From Psychrobacter sp. (lineage in GTDB: Bacteria > Pseudomonadota > Gammaproteobacteria > Pseudomonadales > Moraxellaceae): 64,000 nt of DNA. Below the pieces are notes generated by a model. That model was not told the origin of the DNA, did no database searches, and worked only from the letters and a program-made list of their open reading frames with translations. Below, one piece after another: positions 1 to 10,070 of the stretch; the stretch's first letter is position 1, and every line of letters starts with the position of its first letter. The stretch covers positions 57,406 through 121,405 of the forward strand of contig JAGLBE010000007.1 of the NCBI GenBank assembly GCA_018260445.1, read 5' to 3'. The position numbers and the translations under genes were made by a program.

Positions 1-1080
1 ATCATGACGATGAATAGGATGATAGCGGGCCCGTAGCAGTGTCGCCAATCTTGCTTGTTTTTTTGCCAACGCTTTTTGATAATCCACCTTGTCCATGTCA
101 GCATCGTCAATCGCAATCAGCTTATCAGGCACATCCGCCCACGAAAAAGCAGCATGCTGGTTATAGGTCATCTTAGGCAAGCGCTGCTCACTGTCAATTT
201 GTTGACTGCTGATAAGCGCCTGCTGCGTGCTATGTAATACCTCATGGCAAAACTGTAAGGTGGCTTGCTCGCTGTAGCCTATACTGTCATTCGTCTGTTT
301 ATCCGTTTGTTTGTCCGTGTTTTTATCTGAATCTTTGGCGTCTATGTTATCTTTAGAAGCGTTTGCTGCTAACGGGGCATCGCTACCGTCAATAACCACC
401 CAATCGCTTTGCTGCGCCAATATCACTTTGGCAATCTCATTAAAGGCATGCACCGCCGTTTTATCTTGCCAATCCATTTTATACAGCCAAGTGGGGTCTT
501 GTTGTTGGTCTTGTAAACGCCTTTGTAATGTCGCCTCGTCAATGTGAAACCAGCACTTTAACACTTGGGTATGATTGTTTTGCAGATCCGCCTCAAACCT
601 TGATAAGGTTTGTAATTGCTGCGCTAAATAGGCCTTCCAATCTGCCGTGGCGTCTTGGCCATTGCCCTCTTTTGTTTTTATATCGCCCTCTTTGCTAGCG
701 GCTATCCGCTGCATGACACCCGTAATCAGGTCCGAATACCAATTGCCAAAATAGGCGGTAATATTGCCGTGGCGGGGCAACTTTTCAACATGCTCTTGCC
801 ATAGTGGCTCATACTTCGCAGGCATGTTGCCAAGGGTGGCCTCTACATTGAGCAATCTTGGGTCAACCCATTGGCGCAATTGGGACACCGCCACACCTTT
901 GCCCGACAGCTCCATACCGTTAATCAGCACCAGCAGCCCGGTTGCTTGACCTTGGGCTCGAGTATCACGTAGCCCATACTGTGCCTCGACCAACGCTAAC
1001 CGTAGCGTCTGCTCATCCATGTGAAACTGACTTAAGGGGTCGGCTTGGATAGCCACTGGTTTGTCATCATTTTTTGCCAT
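1..1080 (-). CDS. PPK2-family polyphosphate phosphotransferase (Pap-like), C-terminus cut off by window edge
   Basis: The first 360 codons are present, starting at the ATG complementary to 1078-1080; the rest lies left of the window. The translation has a Walker-A-like loop (LVLINGMELSGKG, about residues 50-62), then QLRQWVDPR and, after about 120 residues, ITAYFGNWYSD. This matches the N-terminal domain of polyphosphate:AMP phosphotransferases of the double-domain PPK2 class, in which the N-terminal copy is often degenerate. Such enzymes move phosphate from polyphosphate to AMP in the cytoplasm. A Lys/Asp/Thr-rich low-complexity stretch (SKDNIDAKDSDKN...) sits at about residues 250-270. The family is fairly certain. 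Nucleotide preference cannot be judged without the second domain. Confidence 0.75.
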   Translation of the reverse strand, partial: MAKNDDKPVAIQADPLSQFHMDEQTLRLALVEAQYGLRDTRAQGQATGLLVLINGMELSGKGVAVSQLRQWVDPRLLNVEATLGNMPAKYEPLWQEHVEKLPRHGNITAYFGNWYSDLITGVMQRIAASKEGDIKTKEGNGQDATADWKAYLAQQLQTLSRFEADLQNNHTQVLKCWFHIDEATLQRRLQDQQQDPTWLYKMDWQDKTAVHAFNEIAKVILAQQSDWVVIDGSDAPLAANASKDNIDAKDSDKNTDKQTDKQTNDSIGYSEQATLQFCHEVLHSTQQALISSQQIDSEQRLPKMTYNQHAAFSWADVPDKLIAIDDADMDKVDYQKALAKKQARLATLLRARYHPIHRHD

Positions 1081-1266
1081 GGTCGTAATCCTTATAGATG
1101 GTTTGTGGGGTAGTTTTAGGGGCATGAGTGCGGGTTAGGGTTATCGTTTAAAACTGAGTCTAGTTAGGCGATTGCAGCTCTATTGGCCATTTGAAATGGT
1201 TGTCTTGTTAAGGGCAGCAATGTCTGGTTGGGTGATTCGTTTAGGGTATCGAATTAGGGTAGAATC

Positions 1267-1316
1267 CATAACTACTATTCATAACTACTATTCATAACTA
1301 CTCTCATAACCACTCT
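1267..1316. repeat. 13-bp tandem repeat, about four units
   Basis: Units of CATAACTACTATT at 1267 and 1280 are followed by two shortened variants (CATAACTACTCT, CATAACCACTCT) up to 1316. The tract lies upstream of the PPK2-like gene. Function unknown. Confidence 0.85.
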
Positions 1317-1665
1317 AGGTGCATAGGTGCAGCGGGTGCGGCTTTACAAACCATGGCAACATTTTTTGTATGACTTTCTCTAAACACGGCCGCTGCCACT
1401 ATTATCAGTGGCCCATATAGATTACCATAAGTGTATGACAGACTTGGGTACAAAAGCAGGATATCGCAACAACAATCCGACCATTAAGAAATAAACGCTG
1501 CTGACATTTGCTATGGTTTATCAAAATAGTTTATAAAAATTGTCAACCACAACCACTAAAGCATTTACCATACGCTCGCAAGGCTGTTACTATGGCATCT
1601 TTAACTGCTCTTTAGCATGTTAAGAGGTCACCTGTTAACCTTTTTAAACCTACCCCAAGGCCATC

Positions 1666-1723
1666 TATAGCGATTGTTACTATAGCAACTGTTACTATAG
1701 CGACTGTTACTATAGCGACTGAT
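1666..1723. repeat. 15-bp tandem repeat, nearly four units
   Basis: Units of TATAGCGACTGTTAC start at 1666, 1681, 1696 and 1711 (last one partial) with single-base variation. The tract ends about 60 bp before the FFLEELY-protein start, so a change in copy number would alter promoter or leader spacing. Confidence 0.85.
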
Positions 1724-1784
1724 ATCATACAGAGCGATGCGTGAACAGCGACTTGGCGATTAACCACCCTTAATGAGACCCATT

Positions 1785-2510
1785 ATGACAGCATTTTCTG
1801 ATTTAAGTGACGACCTGCAAACGTTTCGTGCGTTAGCCCACCATAGCAACCCTGCGCTTGCCGGCAAGTTGGCACAAGTGCAGGCTTGGCAACGTGACCG
1901 TATGCGTCGCACCCATGCCGAGCTATTCTCGCAGCCACAAAACCAGCCGATGGCAGACTATTTTTTAAATAACCTATATGGCGGCGAAGCTTTTGAGATA
2001 CTGGTTCGCCAACTAGAGCGTATTGTCCCAAAAGCGAAAAAGTTAGAAAAGCTAGCCCCCTCGTCTGCCTTAGAAACCGGCGTGTTGGCCATTCGTGCTG
2101 CAGTCACTGCCACCCAATTGGATTTGGATTTGGCGCAGTGGTTGCTAGAGAATGATTTAGCGGTAACTGAGCAAAACATGCTAAACGCTTATCGCACCGT
2201 CGATGCACAAACCCAGCGCCTTGCCCAAATTAATGATTTAAAGGCGGTTTGTTACGGTACCGACAAACACCTAAACTCGTTTATTTTGCGTAAAGCCTTT
2301 AAACTGGCTAAGGGGCAGGCCTATAAAAATAATTATCAGCATTTGTACGACTTTATAGACGCCGGTTTTTCAGCTATGATACCCCTTAAAAGTGTGACCC
2401 GATTTATAGAACCCTTTTGTGAACAAGAAATGGCCATTATTGCCCAAGTTCATGCACCAAAGAGTGAGTGTCAACTCGATAAGCGCTCTGGTTTTGCTGC
2501 AAAACCTTGA
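1785..2510 (+). CDS. FFLEELY-motif protein
   Basis: A soluble protein of about 241 residues with no signal peptide or membrane segment. Near residue 60 it has YFLNNLYGGE, a variant of the FFLEELY signature that names a family common in Acinetobacter and relatives. The family has no established biochemical role as far as I know. A start at 1785 is preferred over the in-frame ATG at 1773 because GAG precedes 1785 at suitable distance and nothing like a ribosome site precedes 1773. It lies upstream of ubiE in the same direction but with more than 300 bp between, so co-transcription is uncertain. Confidence 0.8.
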   Translation: MTAFSDLSDDLQTFRALAHHSNPALAGKLAQVQAWQRDRMRRTHAELFSQPQNQPMADYFLNNLYGGEAFEILVRQLERIVPKAKKLEKLAPSSALETGVLAIRAAVTATQLDLDLAQWLLENDLAVTEQNMLNAYRTVDAQTQRLAQINDLKAVCYGTDKHLNSFILRKAFKLAKGQAYKNNYQHLYDFIDAGFSAMIPLKSVTRFIEPFCEQEMAIIAQVHAPKSECQLDKRSGFAAKP

Positions 2511-2837
2511 GTGCCTATGACCAACACGCCTACTAAAATTGACTAAATCGAAAACCAACGAACATCGCCGCATACGTCTAACCTGTCGCCTGTAGCGACC
2601 CATATGGGCGAGTAATGAGTCAGTGCTGTGCGTGCTGTGCGTGTTGAGTATTGGACTACTTATCCCTATTTGCCATTGTCTTTTAGCTAAGGCTTTAGGC
2701 TCAATAACCTCTAAGATAGACTATGGGATAGTATTCCTAGCAGGATAGCGGGTCTGTCCTCGTCGTTGGTCTTGTGCATTTTGCTGACGCCCTTTTTTAT
2801 TCTCTCTTTAGTGACCACCATTGACTTAGGATACCCT
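2511..2837. other. Intergenic region upstream of ubiE
   Basis: About 330 bp with no convincing gene. Short GTGCTGTGC-type repetition occurs near 2625-2645. An in-frame upstream extension of ubiE (from 2766) encodes a hydrophobic run, but an ATG with a better ribosome site lies at 2838. Open frames on the minus strand here are shadows. Confidence 0.5.
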
Positions 2838-3992
2838 ATGAGCCCCACCAATAATCTTGCGCCAAACAGCTTGTCTACTGCCAATGTTGAGACCGCCCTG
2901 CAACAGGATGTGGACCTAAACGATAACACCGCTACCCTACAAAATGCTTTGGTGCAAGACAGTATTAGCCACACCAATGCCACCAATGCTGCTGTCAAAC
3001 ACTCATTACAAATGCAGCCAAAAGACGTTTTGAACGATGCATTTGGCGATATTAGTGACTTGCCCATAGGCACGCCGCAAGGTCAACAAACCACTCGACC
3101 ATTTAGCGCGCCCAACACGACACCCGACCAAGTTTACGCAAGTCATACTGGTACTGGTAAAGATACCACAGCGACAACGGGGCAAACCGGCGCTCCCAAA
3201 TTTAACCCCAAAGACGATATTTATAACCCACATACCCCAGACACAGATGGCTTTGAAGAAACCCATTTTGGCTATAAAAAGGTTAAAAAGGCCGATAAGC
3301 AAGCAAAAGTGGCGGATGTGTTTACCTCGGTTGCCAAAAAGTACGACATTATGAATGATTTAATGTCGTTTGGGATTCATCGGTTGTGGAAGCGGTATGC
3401 TATCAGCCTATCTGGGGTGCGCGCCGGTCAGCACGTGCTGGATATTGCCGGCGGCACAGGTGATTTAGCCAAAGCCTTTAGTAAAGAGGTGGGACGCAGC
3501 GGCTCGGTGGTGTTGTCGGACATTAATGCCGCCATGCTTGATGTGGGGCGTGAGCGGCTCATCAACGCCGGCTGCAACAATGTTGACTTTGTTTTGGCCA
3601 ATGCCGAAACCTTAGCCCCTTTTGACGATAACAGCTTTGATTTGTTGACCATTAGCTTTGGTCTACGTAACGTGACCGATAAAGATGCCGCCCTGCGTGC
3701 CATGCATCGGGTGCTAAAACCGGGGGGGCGGATGCTGATTTTAGAGTTCTCTAAACCGGTATTTGAGCCATTATCCAAAGCGTACGATTTATACTCGTTT
3801 ACCGCGTTGCCGTTGATGGGTAAGCTGGTGGCGGGTGATAGCGAAAGTTATCAGTATCTTGCTGAGTCGATTCGCATGCATCCTGACCAAAACACCCTAA
3901 AGCAGATGATGCAAGCGGCCGGTTTTGTCAATTGTGACTATCATAATTTAACCGGCGGCATTGTTGCGGTACATCGTGGTTTTAAACAATAA
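2838..3992 (+). CDS. ubiE: Bifunctional demethylmenaquinone/ubiquinone C-methyltransferase UbiE with long N-terminal extension
   Basis: From about residue 142 the protein follows UbiE closely: [26 protein letters not shown], the SAM-binding loop [12 protein letters not shown] and the late motif [24 protein letters not shown]. UbiE methylates the C2 position of the benzoquinol ring in ubiquinone synthesis. Escherichia UbiE is about 250 residues and starts almost directly at the THFG segment, so the roughly 140 residues before it, rich in Asn, Thr, Asp and Gln, are extra. ATG 2838 has an AGGA-like ribosome site; the frame could open at 2766, but that adds an odd hydrophobic run. ubiJ and ubiB follow in the same direction. 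Confidence 0.93.
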   Translation: MSPTNNLAPNSLSTANVETALQQDVDLNDNTATLQNALVQDSISHTNATNAAVKHSLQMQPKDVLNDAFGDISDLPIGTPQGQQTTRPFSAPNTTPDQVYASHTGTGKDTTATTGQTGAPKFNPKDDIYNPHTPDTDGFEETHFGYKKVKKADKQAKVADVFTSVAKKYDIMNDLMSFGIHRLWKRYAISLSGVRAGQHVLDIAGGTGDLAKAFSKEVGRSGSVVLSDINAAMLDVGRERLINAGCNNVDFVLANAETLAPFDDNSFDLLTISFGLRNVTDKDAALRAMHRVLKPGGRMLILEFSKPVFEPLSKAYDLYSFTALPLMGKLVAGDSESYQYLAESIRMHPDQNTLKQMMQAAGFVNCDYHNLTGGIVAVHRGFKQ

Positions 3993-4031
3993 CCCTCCAA
4001 CAGCCCCCTACTGACGACTGAGGTAACTTTT

Positions 4032-4736
4032 ATGTTAACCGTTTTAGTACTAGCGAGTCTCGAAAAGCTTATCAATTTTGCCTTACACAGTGATCCGATT
4101 ACCCAAGCCGGGCTTGCGCCCTTATCGGGCAAAGTGCTGCGCTTCACCATGCAGGTGCCCGCTTTTAGTCTGGATATTATATTTGCGGACGATCACTTGC
4201 GTTTAGAGCCGGTCACCACGGTGCGCGACAGTTTGTTTGAACCGCAAGGGTGGGCGGGCTATGCGCGCACGAAATATCGGCAAGCTCAAGCCACCTTTAG
4301 TCACTCGTCACCCGATTGCACCGTTAAGGTCGACAACATTGCCGAGCTGTTAAAACTACTGCGCGCCCCTGAGGGCAATTTGCCGATTGAGGGTGATTAC
4401 AAGGTGCTGATGCAGTTTAAACAATTGATGGCAGGGTTTGACCCCGATATTGCCGGCAAGCTTGAACCGCTTATCGGTGTGCCGCTTGCCAGTCAATTGG
4501 GCTCGCTAATCAATCATCTAAAAGGCACCATGACTAGCACCGCCAAACAAACCTTTAATGATGTGGCCGATTGGGTGGATGAGGTGTCTGGCAATGCGGC
4601 GCCTGACCCTGAAGAGGCTGCCAAGGTTAGCGAGTTGAAACAGCAACTGCTTAAACTGCGCGCCGATATCGAGCGTGAAGAGACAAGGCTTGCGATGATT
4701 AAGGCAGAGCAGGCACGTCTTAAAGGCAGTCGTTAA
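4032..4736 (+). CDS. ubiJ: Ubiquinone biosynthesis accessory factor UbiJ (SCP2 domain)
   Basis: 234 residues, placed between ubiE and ubiB as in enterobacteria, 39 bp after ubiE. The N-terminal part has the SCP2-like sterol-carrier fold features of the UbiJ/YigP family (LRFTMQVPAFSLDIIFADD, then a long helical middle with GDYKVLMQFKQLM and PLIGVPLASQLGSLI). The last 50 residues form a charged coiled coil (LKQQLLKLRADIEREETRLAMIKAEQARLK). UbiJ works with UbiK in the soluble complex that holds ubiquinone intermediates. Context and length agree with the family. Confidence 0.9.
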   Translation: MLTVLVLASLEKLINFALHSDPITQAGLAPLSGKVLRFTMQVPAFSLDIIFADDHLRLEPVTTVRDSLFEPQGWAGYARTKYRQAQATFSHSSPDCTVKVDNIAELLKLLRAPEGNLPIEGDYKVLMQFKQLMAGFDPDIAGKLEPLIGVPLASQLGSLINHLKGTMTSTAKQTFNDVADWVDEVSGNAAPDPEEAAKVSELKQQLLKLRADIEREETRLAMIKAEQARLKGSR

Positions 4737-4851
4737 TCGCTTCTTTAATTAGCTTACTGGCTTAGGCCAACACCAACCCTTATTCTAAAAATGCCGACCA
4801 CATGGTATGATGGCGCTTATCTTTGCGTTTTGAGTGAGCCATCCCCCAACC

Positions 4852-6516
4852 ATGCTGCTATCCCACCGACAACGCCTATTTGCCCTGTGGCGCATTGCTG
4901 CCAAATACCGCCTAGATACCCATCTGCCGGTAGCCGATGCGCCGCAGCTAAAAGTACTGGTGCGCCTGATTAAAACCCACCCTGCCGCTTGGGGCAAACA
5001 GCACCATCCTAATGGCGTTAAACTGGCGCTTGAAGACATGGGCACCTTGTTTTTAAAACTAGGTCAACTGCTCTCTACCCGGCGCGACTTAGTGCCGCCT
5101 AATATTATCGCGCAGCTCGAACAACTGCAAGACAGAGTAAAGCCCTTTGCGGTAGACATTGTTATTGCGCAAATTGAAGACCCACAGCGGGGGCTTGGGC
5201 AGTCGATTGCGACTTTATTTGCTCGATTTGATGTCAAGCCTTTAGCCGCCGCCTCGATTGCACAGGTGCACACCGCAGCCCTGCATGATGGGCGTGAAGT
5301 GGTGGTGAAAGTGGTGCGTCCCCATATTGTTGACCAAATTGTGGCCGACTTTGAACTCCTCCGTGATGTTGCACATTGGACATCGGCGCGTATCGAAGCG
5401 GCGCGTGCACTCAATATTATTGATGTGGTAGAAGACTATCGCCAAATCATGCTCAACGAGTTAGATTTAACCCTTGAGGCAGAAAACACCACCCAAATGC
5501 GTCATAATTTTTTGGGGTCGGCGATGATGTATGTGCCCGAGGTTTACGATGCTGCTAAAAGTGTGATGGTCATGGAGCGCATCCACGGAGTGCCTATTTC
5601 ACAAACCGATGTGTTTGATGCGCAAGGTTATGACAGGGCTAGGCTGGCTGAGATGGGCTTAACCATCTTTTTTACCCAAGTGTTTCGCGACAATTTTTTT
5701 CATGCCGATATGCACCCGGGTAATGTTTTTGTCGAAATTCTACCGCCAGATACCCCAGAACCATATCGTTTGCAACCAAGATATATCGGCCTTGATTGTG
5801 CCATTATGGGCGAGCTGTCTCGAGATGATCAGATGATTATTGCCCGTATGCTGCTTGCAGTGATGAACAATAACTTTGAAACCTTGGTCGACATTGTTAG
5901 CCGAGCGGGCTGGATACCACCCAATAGCGATAAATTTGCGTTAACCCGCGATATGCGCCGCACGGTGGCGCCCATGGTGTTAAAGCCCATCAACGAGATT
6001 GATTTTGCCAGCGTATTGATGCAAATTTTGGACATAGCGCGGCGCCATCATATGAGCATCCCGCCGCAACTGATGCTATTGCTCAAAACCTTGGTGCATG
6101 TTGAGGGTTTGGGGCGAGACTTATACCCTGATTTGGATATTTGGTCGCTCGCCAAACCCATCTTGACCGCATGGGTCAAAGAGCAGCTGGACCCTGCCCG
6201 CAATATGCGCCAGTTGCGTGAGCAATTGCCCGAATTGCTACTGGCAACCACCCAAGTGCCCAAACTCATTGACCAAGGGCTGCAAAGTCTGGCCTCGCAA
6301 GGGGCGCGTCAAGATGCGCAGCTGCGTGAGATGCAGCAAATTCGCGCCGATATGCTCAATGATAGACGCCGCGACTGGGTTGCCCTCGCAGGGTTTGGGA
6401 TTTGCGTCGCTGTTGCCACCCAATTTATGAGCTGGCAGTCGCCCTTATTTTATAGTTTGGGTGTGCTATTTTATCTATTTGCCCTATGCGCCGTCCTTTG
6501 GCGCATCATGGGCTAA
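4852..6516 (+). CDS. ubiB: Ubiquinone biosynthesis regulatory protein kinase-like UbiB
   Basis: A protein of about 554 residues of the ABC1/ADCK/UbiB atypical kinase family. Visible signatures are the KxGQ motif in LFLKLGQLLSTRRDLVPP, the Ala-rich loop AAASIAQVH, an invariant-Lys region VVVKVVRPH, and FFHADMHPGNVFV with the catalytic-type Asp. Two hydrophobic segments near the C-terminus (after about residue 505) form the membrane anchor. UbiB is an ATPase needed for ubiquinone synthesis. The start is ATG 4852; GTG 4834 in the same frame adds six residues and neither has a strong ribosome site. It is third in the ubiE-ubiJ-ubiB group; alr follows 14 bp after the stop. Confidence 0.93.
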   Translation: MLLSHRQRLFALWRIAAKYRLDTHLPVADAPQLKVLVRLIKTHPAAWGKQHHPNGVKLALEDMGTLFLKLGQLLSTRRDLVPPNIIAQLEQLQDRVKPFAVDIVIAQIEDPQRGLGQSIATLFARFDVKPLAAASIAQVHTAALHDGREVVVKVVRPHIVDQIVADFELLRDVAHWTSARIEAARALNIIDVVEDYRQIMLNELDLTLEAENTTQMRHNFLGSAMMYVPEVYDAAKSVMVMERIHGVPISQTDVFDAQGYDRARLAEMGLTIFFTQVFRDNFFHADMHPGNVFVEILPPDTPEPYRLQPRYIGLDCAIMGELSRDDQMIIARMLLAVMNNNFETLVDIVSRAGWIPPNSDKFALTRDMRRTVAPMVLKPINEIDFASVLMQILDIARRHHMSIPPQLMLLLKTLVHVEGLGRDLYPDLDIWSLAKPILTAWVKEQLDPARNMRQLREQLPELLLATTQVPKLIDQGLQSLASQGARQDAQLREMQQIRADMLNDRRRDWVALAGFGICVAVATQFMSWQSPLFYSLGVLFYLFALCAVLWRIMG

Positions 6517-6530
6517 CAGAGCACTGTTTT

Positions 6531-7721
6531 ATGCGTACGTCCACAATAGTGATTGATACCAAAGCGCTACAGCACAATTTGCACCAGGTCAAGCGCCTGG
6601 CACCTAAGGCCAAAGTTTTGGCAATGGTCAAGGCTGATGCCTATGGGCATGGCATGGCAAACTGTTTGAACGCTTTAGCAGATAGCGATGCCATTGGCGT
6701 GGCATGCTATAGCGAAGCCAAGCACGCTCGTGTATTGGGCTGGGCTAAAGCGATTGTGCTGATAGAGGGTGTGTTTAGTGCGCTTGAATGGCAACAAGCG
6801 CTAAGCTTTGAATGCCAAAGTGTGATTCATCACTTGCCGCAAGTGGCATGGGCGATTGAGCATCCGCCAAGCCTACAATCGCCAAGTCGCACCGTTTGGT
6901 TGAAGCTCAACACCGGCATGAATCGACTCGGTTTTGAGCCAACCGACATTATTGCCATAGCCAAGCGCCTCAAAGCAGCAGGCTATGCGCTTATATTGAC
7001 CAGTCACTTTGCCAATGCCGACGTGGCCACCCACCCTAGTAATTGGCAACAGATACAGGTCTTTAGGCAGGTGCTAAGTCAATTGCAACACCACGTAGAC
7101 CCCTCAATACAGGCCTCCTTGTGTAACTCCGCCGGTATTATCAATTTTCCTGATGCCCATTTTAATTGGGTACGCCCCGGTATTATGCTTTACGGTAGCT
7201 CACCGCTCGCGCCTCACTGCAAAACTGCCATAAACTTACAACCCGTGATGCGCTTTGGGGCTGATTTAATCGCCATACATAACTTACCAGAAGGTGTGAG
7301 TATTGGTTATGGCAGCACCTATACTACCAGTCAACCCATGGTTAAGGGGATGATAAGCGTAGGATATGGTGACGGCTACCCGCGTGTGGTCAATGACACT
7401 GCTTGGGTAGCCTTGCATCAACATGGCATGACGTACCCATGCCCTATTATTGGGCGGGTTTCTATGGATATGATTGCCATCGATATCAGCACGGTGCCCG
7501 AGCCTGCTATTGGCGCAGCGGTTACGTTATGGGGCAGCAATATGATTAACGACTCTAATAACGCGCGGGCCAATAACGCCAATGTTAGCCATAACAATGT
7601 TAGCCATAGCAATGCTAACAGCAACGTACCCACTATTGACGACGTTGCTATCGCCGCCAATACCATCAGCTATGACATCCTGTGCCGGATGACCCAACGT
7701 CCTGTGCGCCACATCATGTAA
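6531..7721 (+). CDS. alr: Alanine racemase (Alr), with low-complexity insert
   Basis: About 396 residues. PLP lysine motif MVKADAYGHG lies near residue 35, the VWLKLNTGMNRLG segment follows, and the second catalytic region VGYGDGYPR and SMDMIAID are present. The enzyme interconverts L- and D-alanine for peptidoglycan. Start ATG 6531 is chosen because the family motif TSTIVIDTKALQHNL follows at once; the frame open from 6486 overlaps ubiB. A run rich in Asn, Ser, Val and Ala (about residues 340-370, coding 7545-7630) interrupts the C-terminal beta domain in a loop; the flanking motifs and the end CRMTQRPVRHI are intact, so the enzyme is probably active. Confidence 0.95.
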   Translation: MRTSTIVIDTKALQHNLHQVKRLAPKAKVLAMVKADAYGHGMANCLNALADSDAIGVACYSEAKHARVLGWAKAIVLIEGVFSALEWQQALSFECQSVIHHLPQVAWAIEHPPSLQSPSRTVWLKLNTGMNRLGFEPTDIIAIAKRLKAAGYALILTSHFANADVATHPSNWQQIQVFRQVLSQLQHHVDPSIQASLCNSAGIINFPDAHFNWVRPGIMLYGSSPLAPHCKTAINLQPVMRFGADLIAIHNLPEGVSIGYGSTYTTSQPMVKGMISVGYGDGYPRVVNDTAWVALHQHGMTYPCPIIGRVSMDMIAIDISTVPEPAIGAAVTLWGSNMINDSNNARANNANVSHNNVSHSNANSNVPTIDDVAIAANTISYDILCRMTQRPVRHIM

Positions 7722-7799
7722 ATCATGTCGATATCGAAAACGTGGTTAAAGACTTTATAAAAGACATGATTAAAAACGACCAATAAAATGGCATAAAAA

Positions 7800-7829
7800 T
7801 TGTGAAATCGTCATAAATTTCGCTATACT
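7800..7829 (+). promoter_or_regulatory. Candidate promoter of argF
   Basis: TTGTGA (7800-7805) and TATACT (7824-7829) are separated by 18 bp and lie about 105 bp upstream of the argF start. No clear ARG-box palindrome overlaps them. Assigned by eye only. Confidence 0.4.
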
Positions 7830-7934
7830 GAACTTTTGCTATTTTGCTAGCCCTGCTAACAACTGGGCTATTGAGCTTAAATGCCAAATAGTGCAAACGG
7901 CTAATTTACTATAGATGATAAGAAAGAGAGTCTC

Positions 7935-8855
<921 letters not shown>

Positions 8856-8888
8856 TAAGGCCTCTAGACACCCTTAGGACGAGTTTAG

Positions 8889-9731
8889 TTAAATGAACTG
8901 CCCCTTAAGCATGGTTAAAAAACACTCTATGGTTTGATTGACTTGCTCGGGAGCTTCTATGGTTGAGCTATGCCCTGCCCCTTGAATCACAGCAAGCTTA
9001 GAGCCTTCAATAGCAAAATGTAGGCGCTGCGCCTTTGGATATGGGGTAGAAACATCTTCATCACCCACCATAATTAACGTGGGCGTTTTTATACTCCCTA
9101 ATTGGCTGTACACTTCATCTCGCTCAATCACCCCCAAAGTCGCACGCCTTGCACCCTGTTTATGGTTACTTTTTAAACGCGCTAGCCATATTTTATACTC
9201 CGCCTTACGCGATTTATCGTTTAAAAAAGTGTGACCAAACATAATGGGCATCACTTTTTTACTCAGCCTGTTAATACCAATCCACGCTGCCGCTTTAATA
9301 AACATCTTATACTTAGCCACCTTGTCTTTGTCCTCAGCATCAGCAGAGGTGTCTAACAGTATCAATGATTGGAGTAAATCAGGGCGTTTAAGCGCAACCC
9401 GCTGCGCCACAAAACCACCCATCGACAGTCCGATAAAGTGACACTGCTTGATATTTAGGGCTTCTAACAGGGCGATAGCATCCTCTGCCAGCGTATCCAT
9501 ATCATAACCAGCTTTGGTCACTTGCGACTGACCTTGGCCCCGAAAATCAAAGGCAATACAGCGATAGTCCTTTTTAAAATGTGCCACTTGTTTGTCGTAT
9601 AACTGGGTACTCCACAGTAACCCATGTGCAAATAGCAGCACTGGTTTTTGCAGGTTTTTCGGTAAGTTTGCGTCGTTAGGTGAGCTATCTTCATAATAGA
9701 TATTGGCAGCGTTGATAGTGATAATAGGCAT
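8889..9731 (-). CDS. Alpha/beta-fold hydrolase
   Basis: 280 residues with the standard alpha/beta hydrolase layout: oxyanion HG in FAHGLLWSTQLYD, CIAFDFRGQGQS, nucleophile elbow GLSMGG (Ser about residue 104), acid region PTLIMVGDEDVSTP and the His in IQGAGHSSTIEAPE. No signal peptide, so cytoplasmic. The sequence resembles the esterase/3-oxoadipate enol-lactonase-like group, but no aromatic-degradation genes are nearby, so the substrate cannot be named. It converges with argF with only 33 bp between the stops. Confidence 0.85.
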   Translation of the reverse strand: MPIITINAANIYYEDSSPNDANLPKNLQKPVLLFAHGLLWSTQLYDKQVAHFKKDYRCIAFDFRGQGQSQVTKAGYDMDTLAEDAIALLEALNIKQCHFIGLSMGGFVAQRVALKRPDLLQSLILLDTSADAEDKDKVAKYKMFIKAAAWIGINRLSKKVMPIMFGHTFLNDKSRKAEYKIWLARLKSNHKQGARRATLGVIERDEVYSQLGSIKTPTLIMVGDEDVSTPYPKAQRLHFAIEGSKLAVIQGAGHSSTIEAPEQVNQTIECFLTMLKGQFI

Positions 9732-10070
9732 AACGGTGACATCCTTGTCGTTGCGTGAAAAGTCATTAAGTAAAAAATCGTTGGGTAAAAAATCGTTGGA
9801 TGAAAAGTTTTAGATGTAGGGTGCGCCCCGCGCACCGTTAAAATAGCGATACTCTAGTAGAAAGATAAGATTCTCAATTTACCGATAATAGAGTTTAGAT
9901 AATATCTCTTTTATGTCTTGGTGCGCAAGGCGCACCTTTAACGCCTACCGCCAATCACGCTGACCGTCAATAGCTTAGTACCAATCGTTTTAGCTTAACA
10001 GCAACTAAAGCGGTGAATGGCGCAGCCTTTGTCTTTATGGACGCCTTAAACCAAATAACGCTTACTAAGC
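9732..10070. other. Intergenic region carrying a pair of GC-rich palindromes
   Basis: This 339-bp gap lies between two minus-strand genes (hydrolase on the left, rpiA on the right). It has repeats of an AATCGTTGG-type unit near 9770-9800 just upstream of the hydrolase, then the palindrome pair listed separately. No gene was seen. Confidence 0.55.
9820..9936. repeat. Two GGTGCGC-N3-GCGCACC palindromes exactly 100 bp apart
   Basis: GGTGCGCCCCGCGCACC lies at 9820-9836 and GGTGCGCAAGGCGCACC at 9920-9936, each with perfect 7-bp arms and a 3-nt loop. They bracket about 83 bp of AT-rich DNA. The arms resemble dispersed REP-type palindromes found in many bacteria. The pair could be a small non-autonomous element or part of a terminator region downstream of rpiA. 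Confidence 0.6.

Larger units (their letters stand above)
1081..1784. other. Intergenic region with short tandem repeats
   Basis: This 0.7 kb lies between the divergently read PPK2-like gene and the FFLEELY gene, so promoters for both should be here, but I could not pick a convincing pair of hexamers. It contains two micro-repeat tracts (1267-1316 and 1666-1723) and is otherwise AT-rich. No plausible coding frame was seen. Confidence 0.6.
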
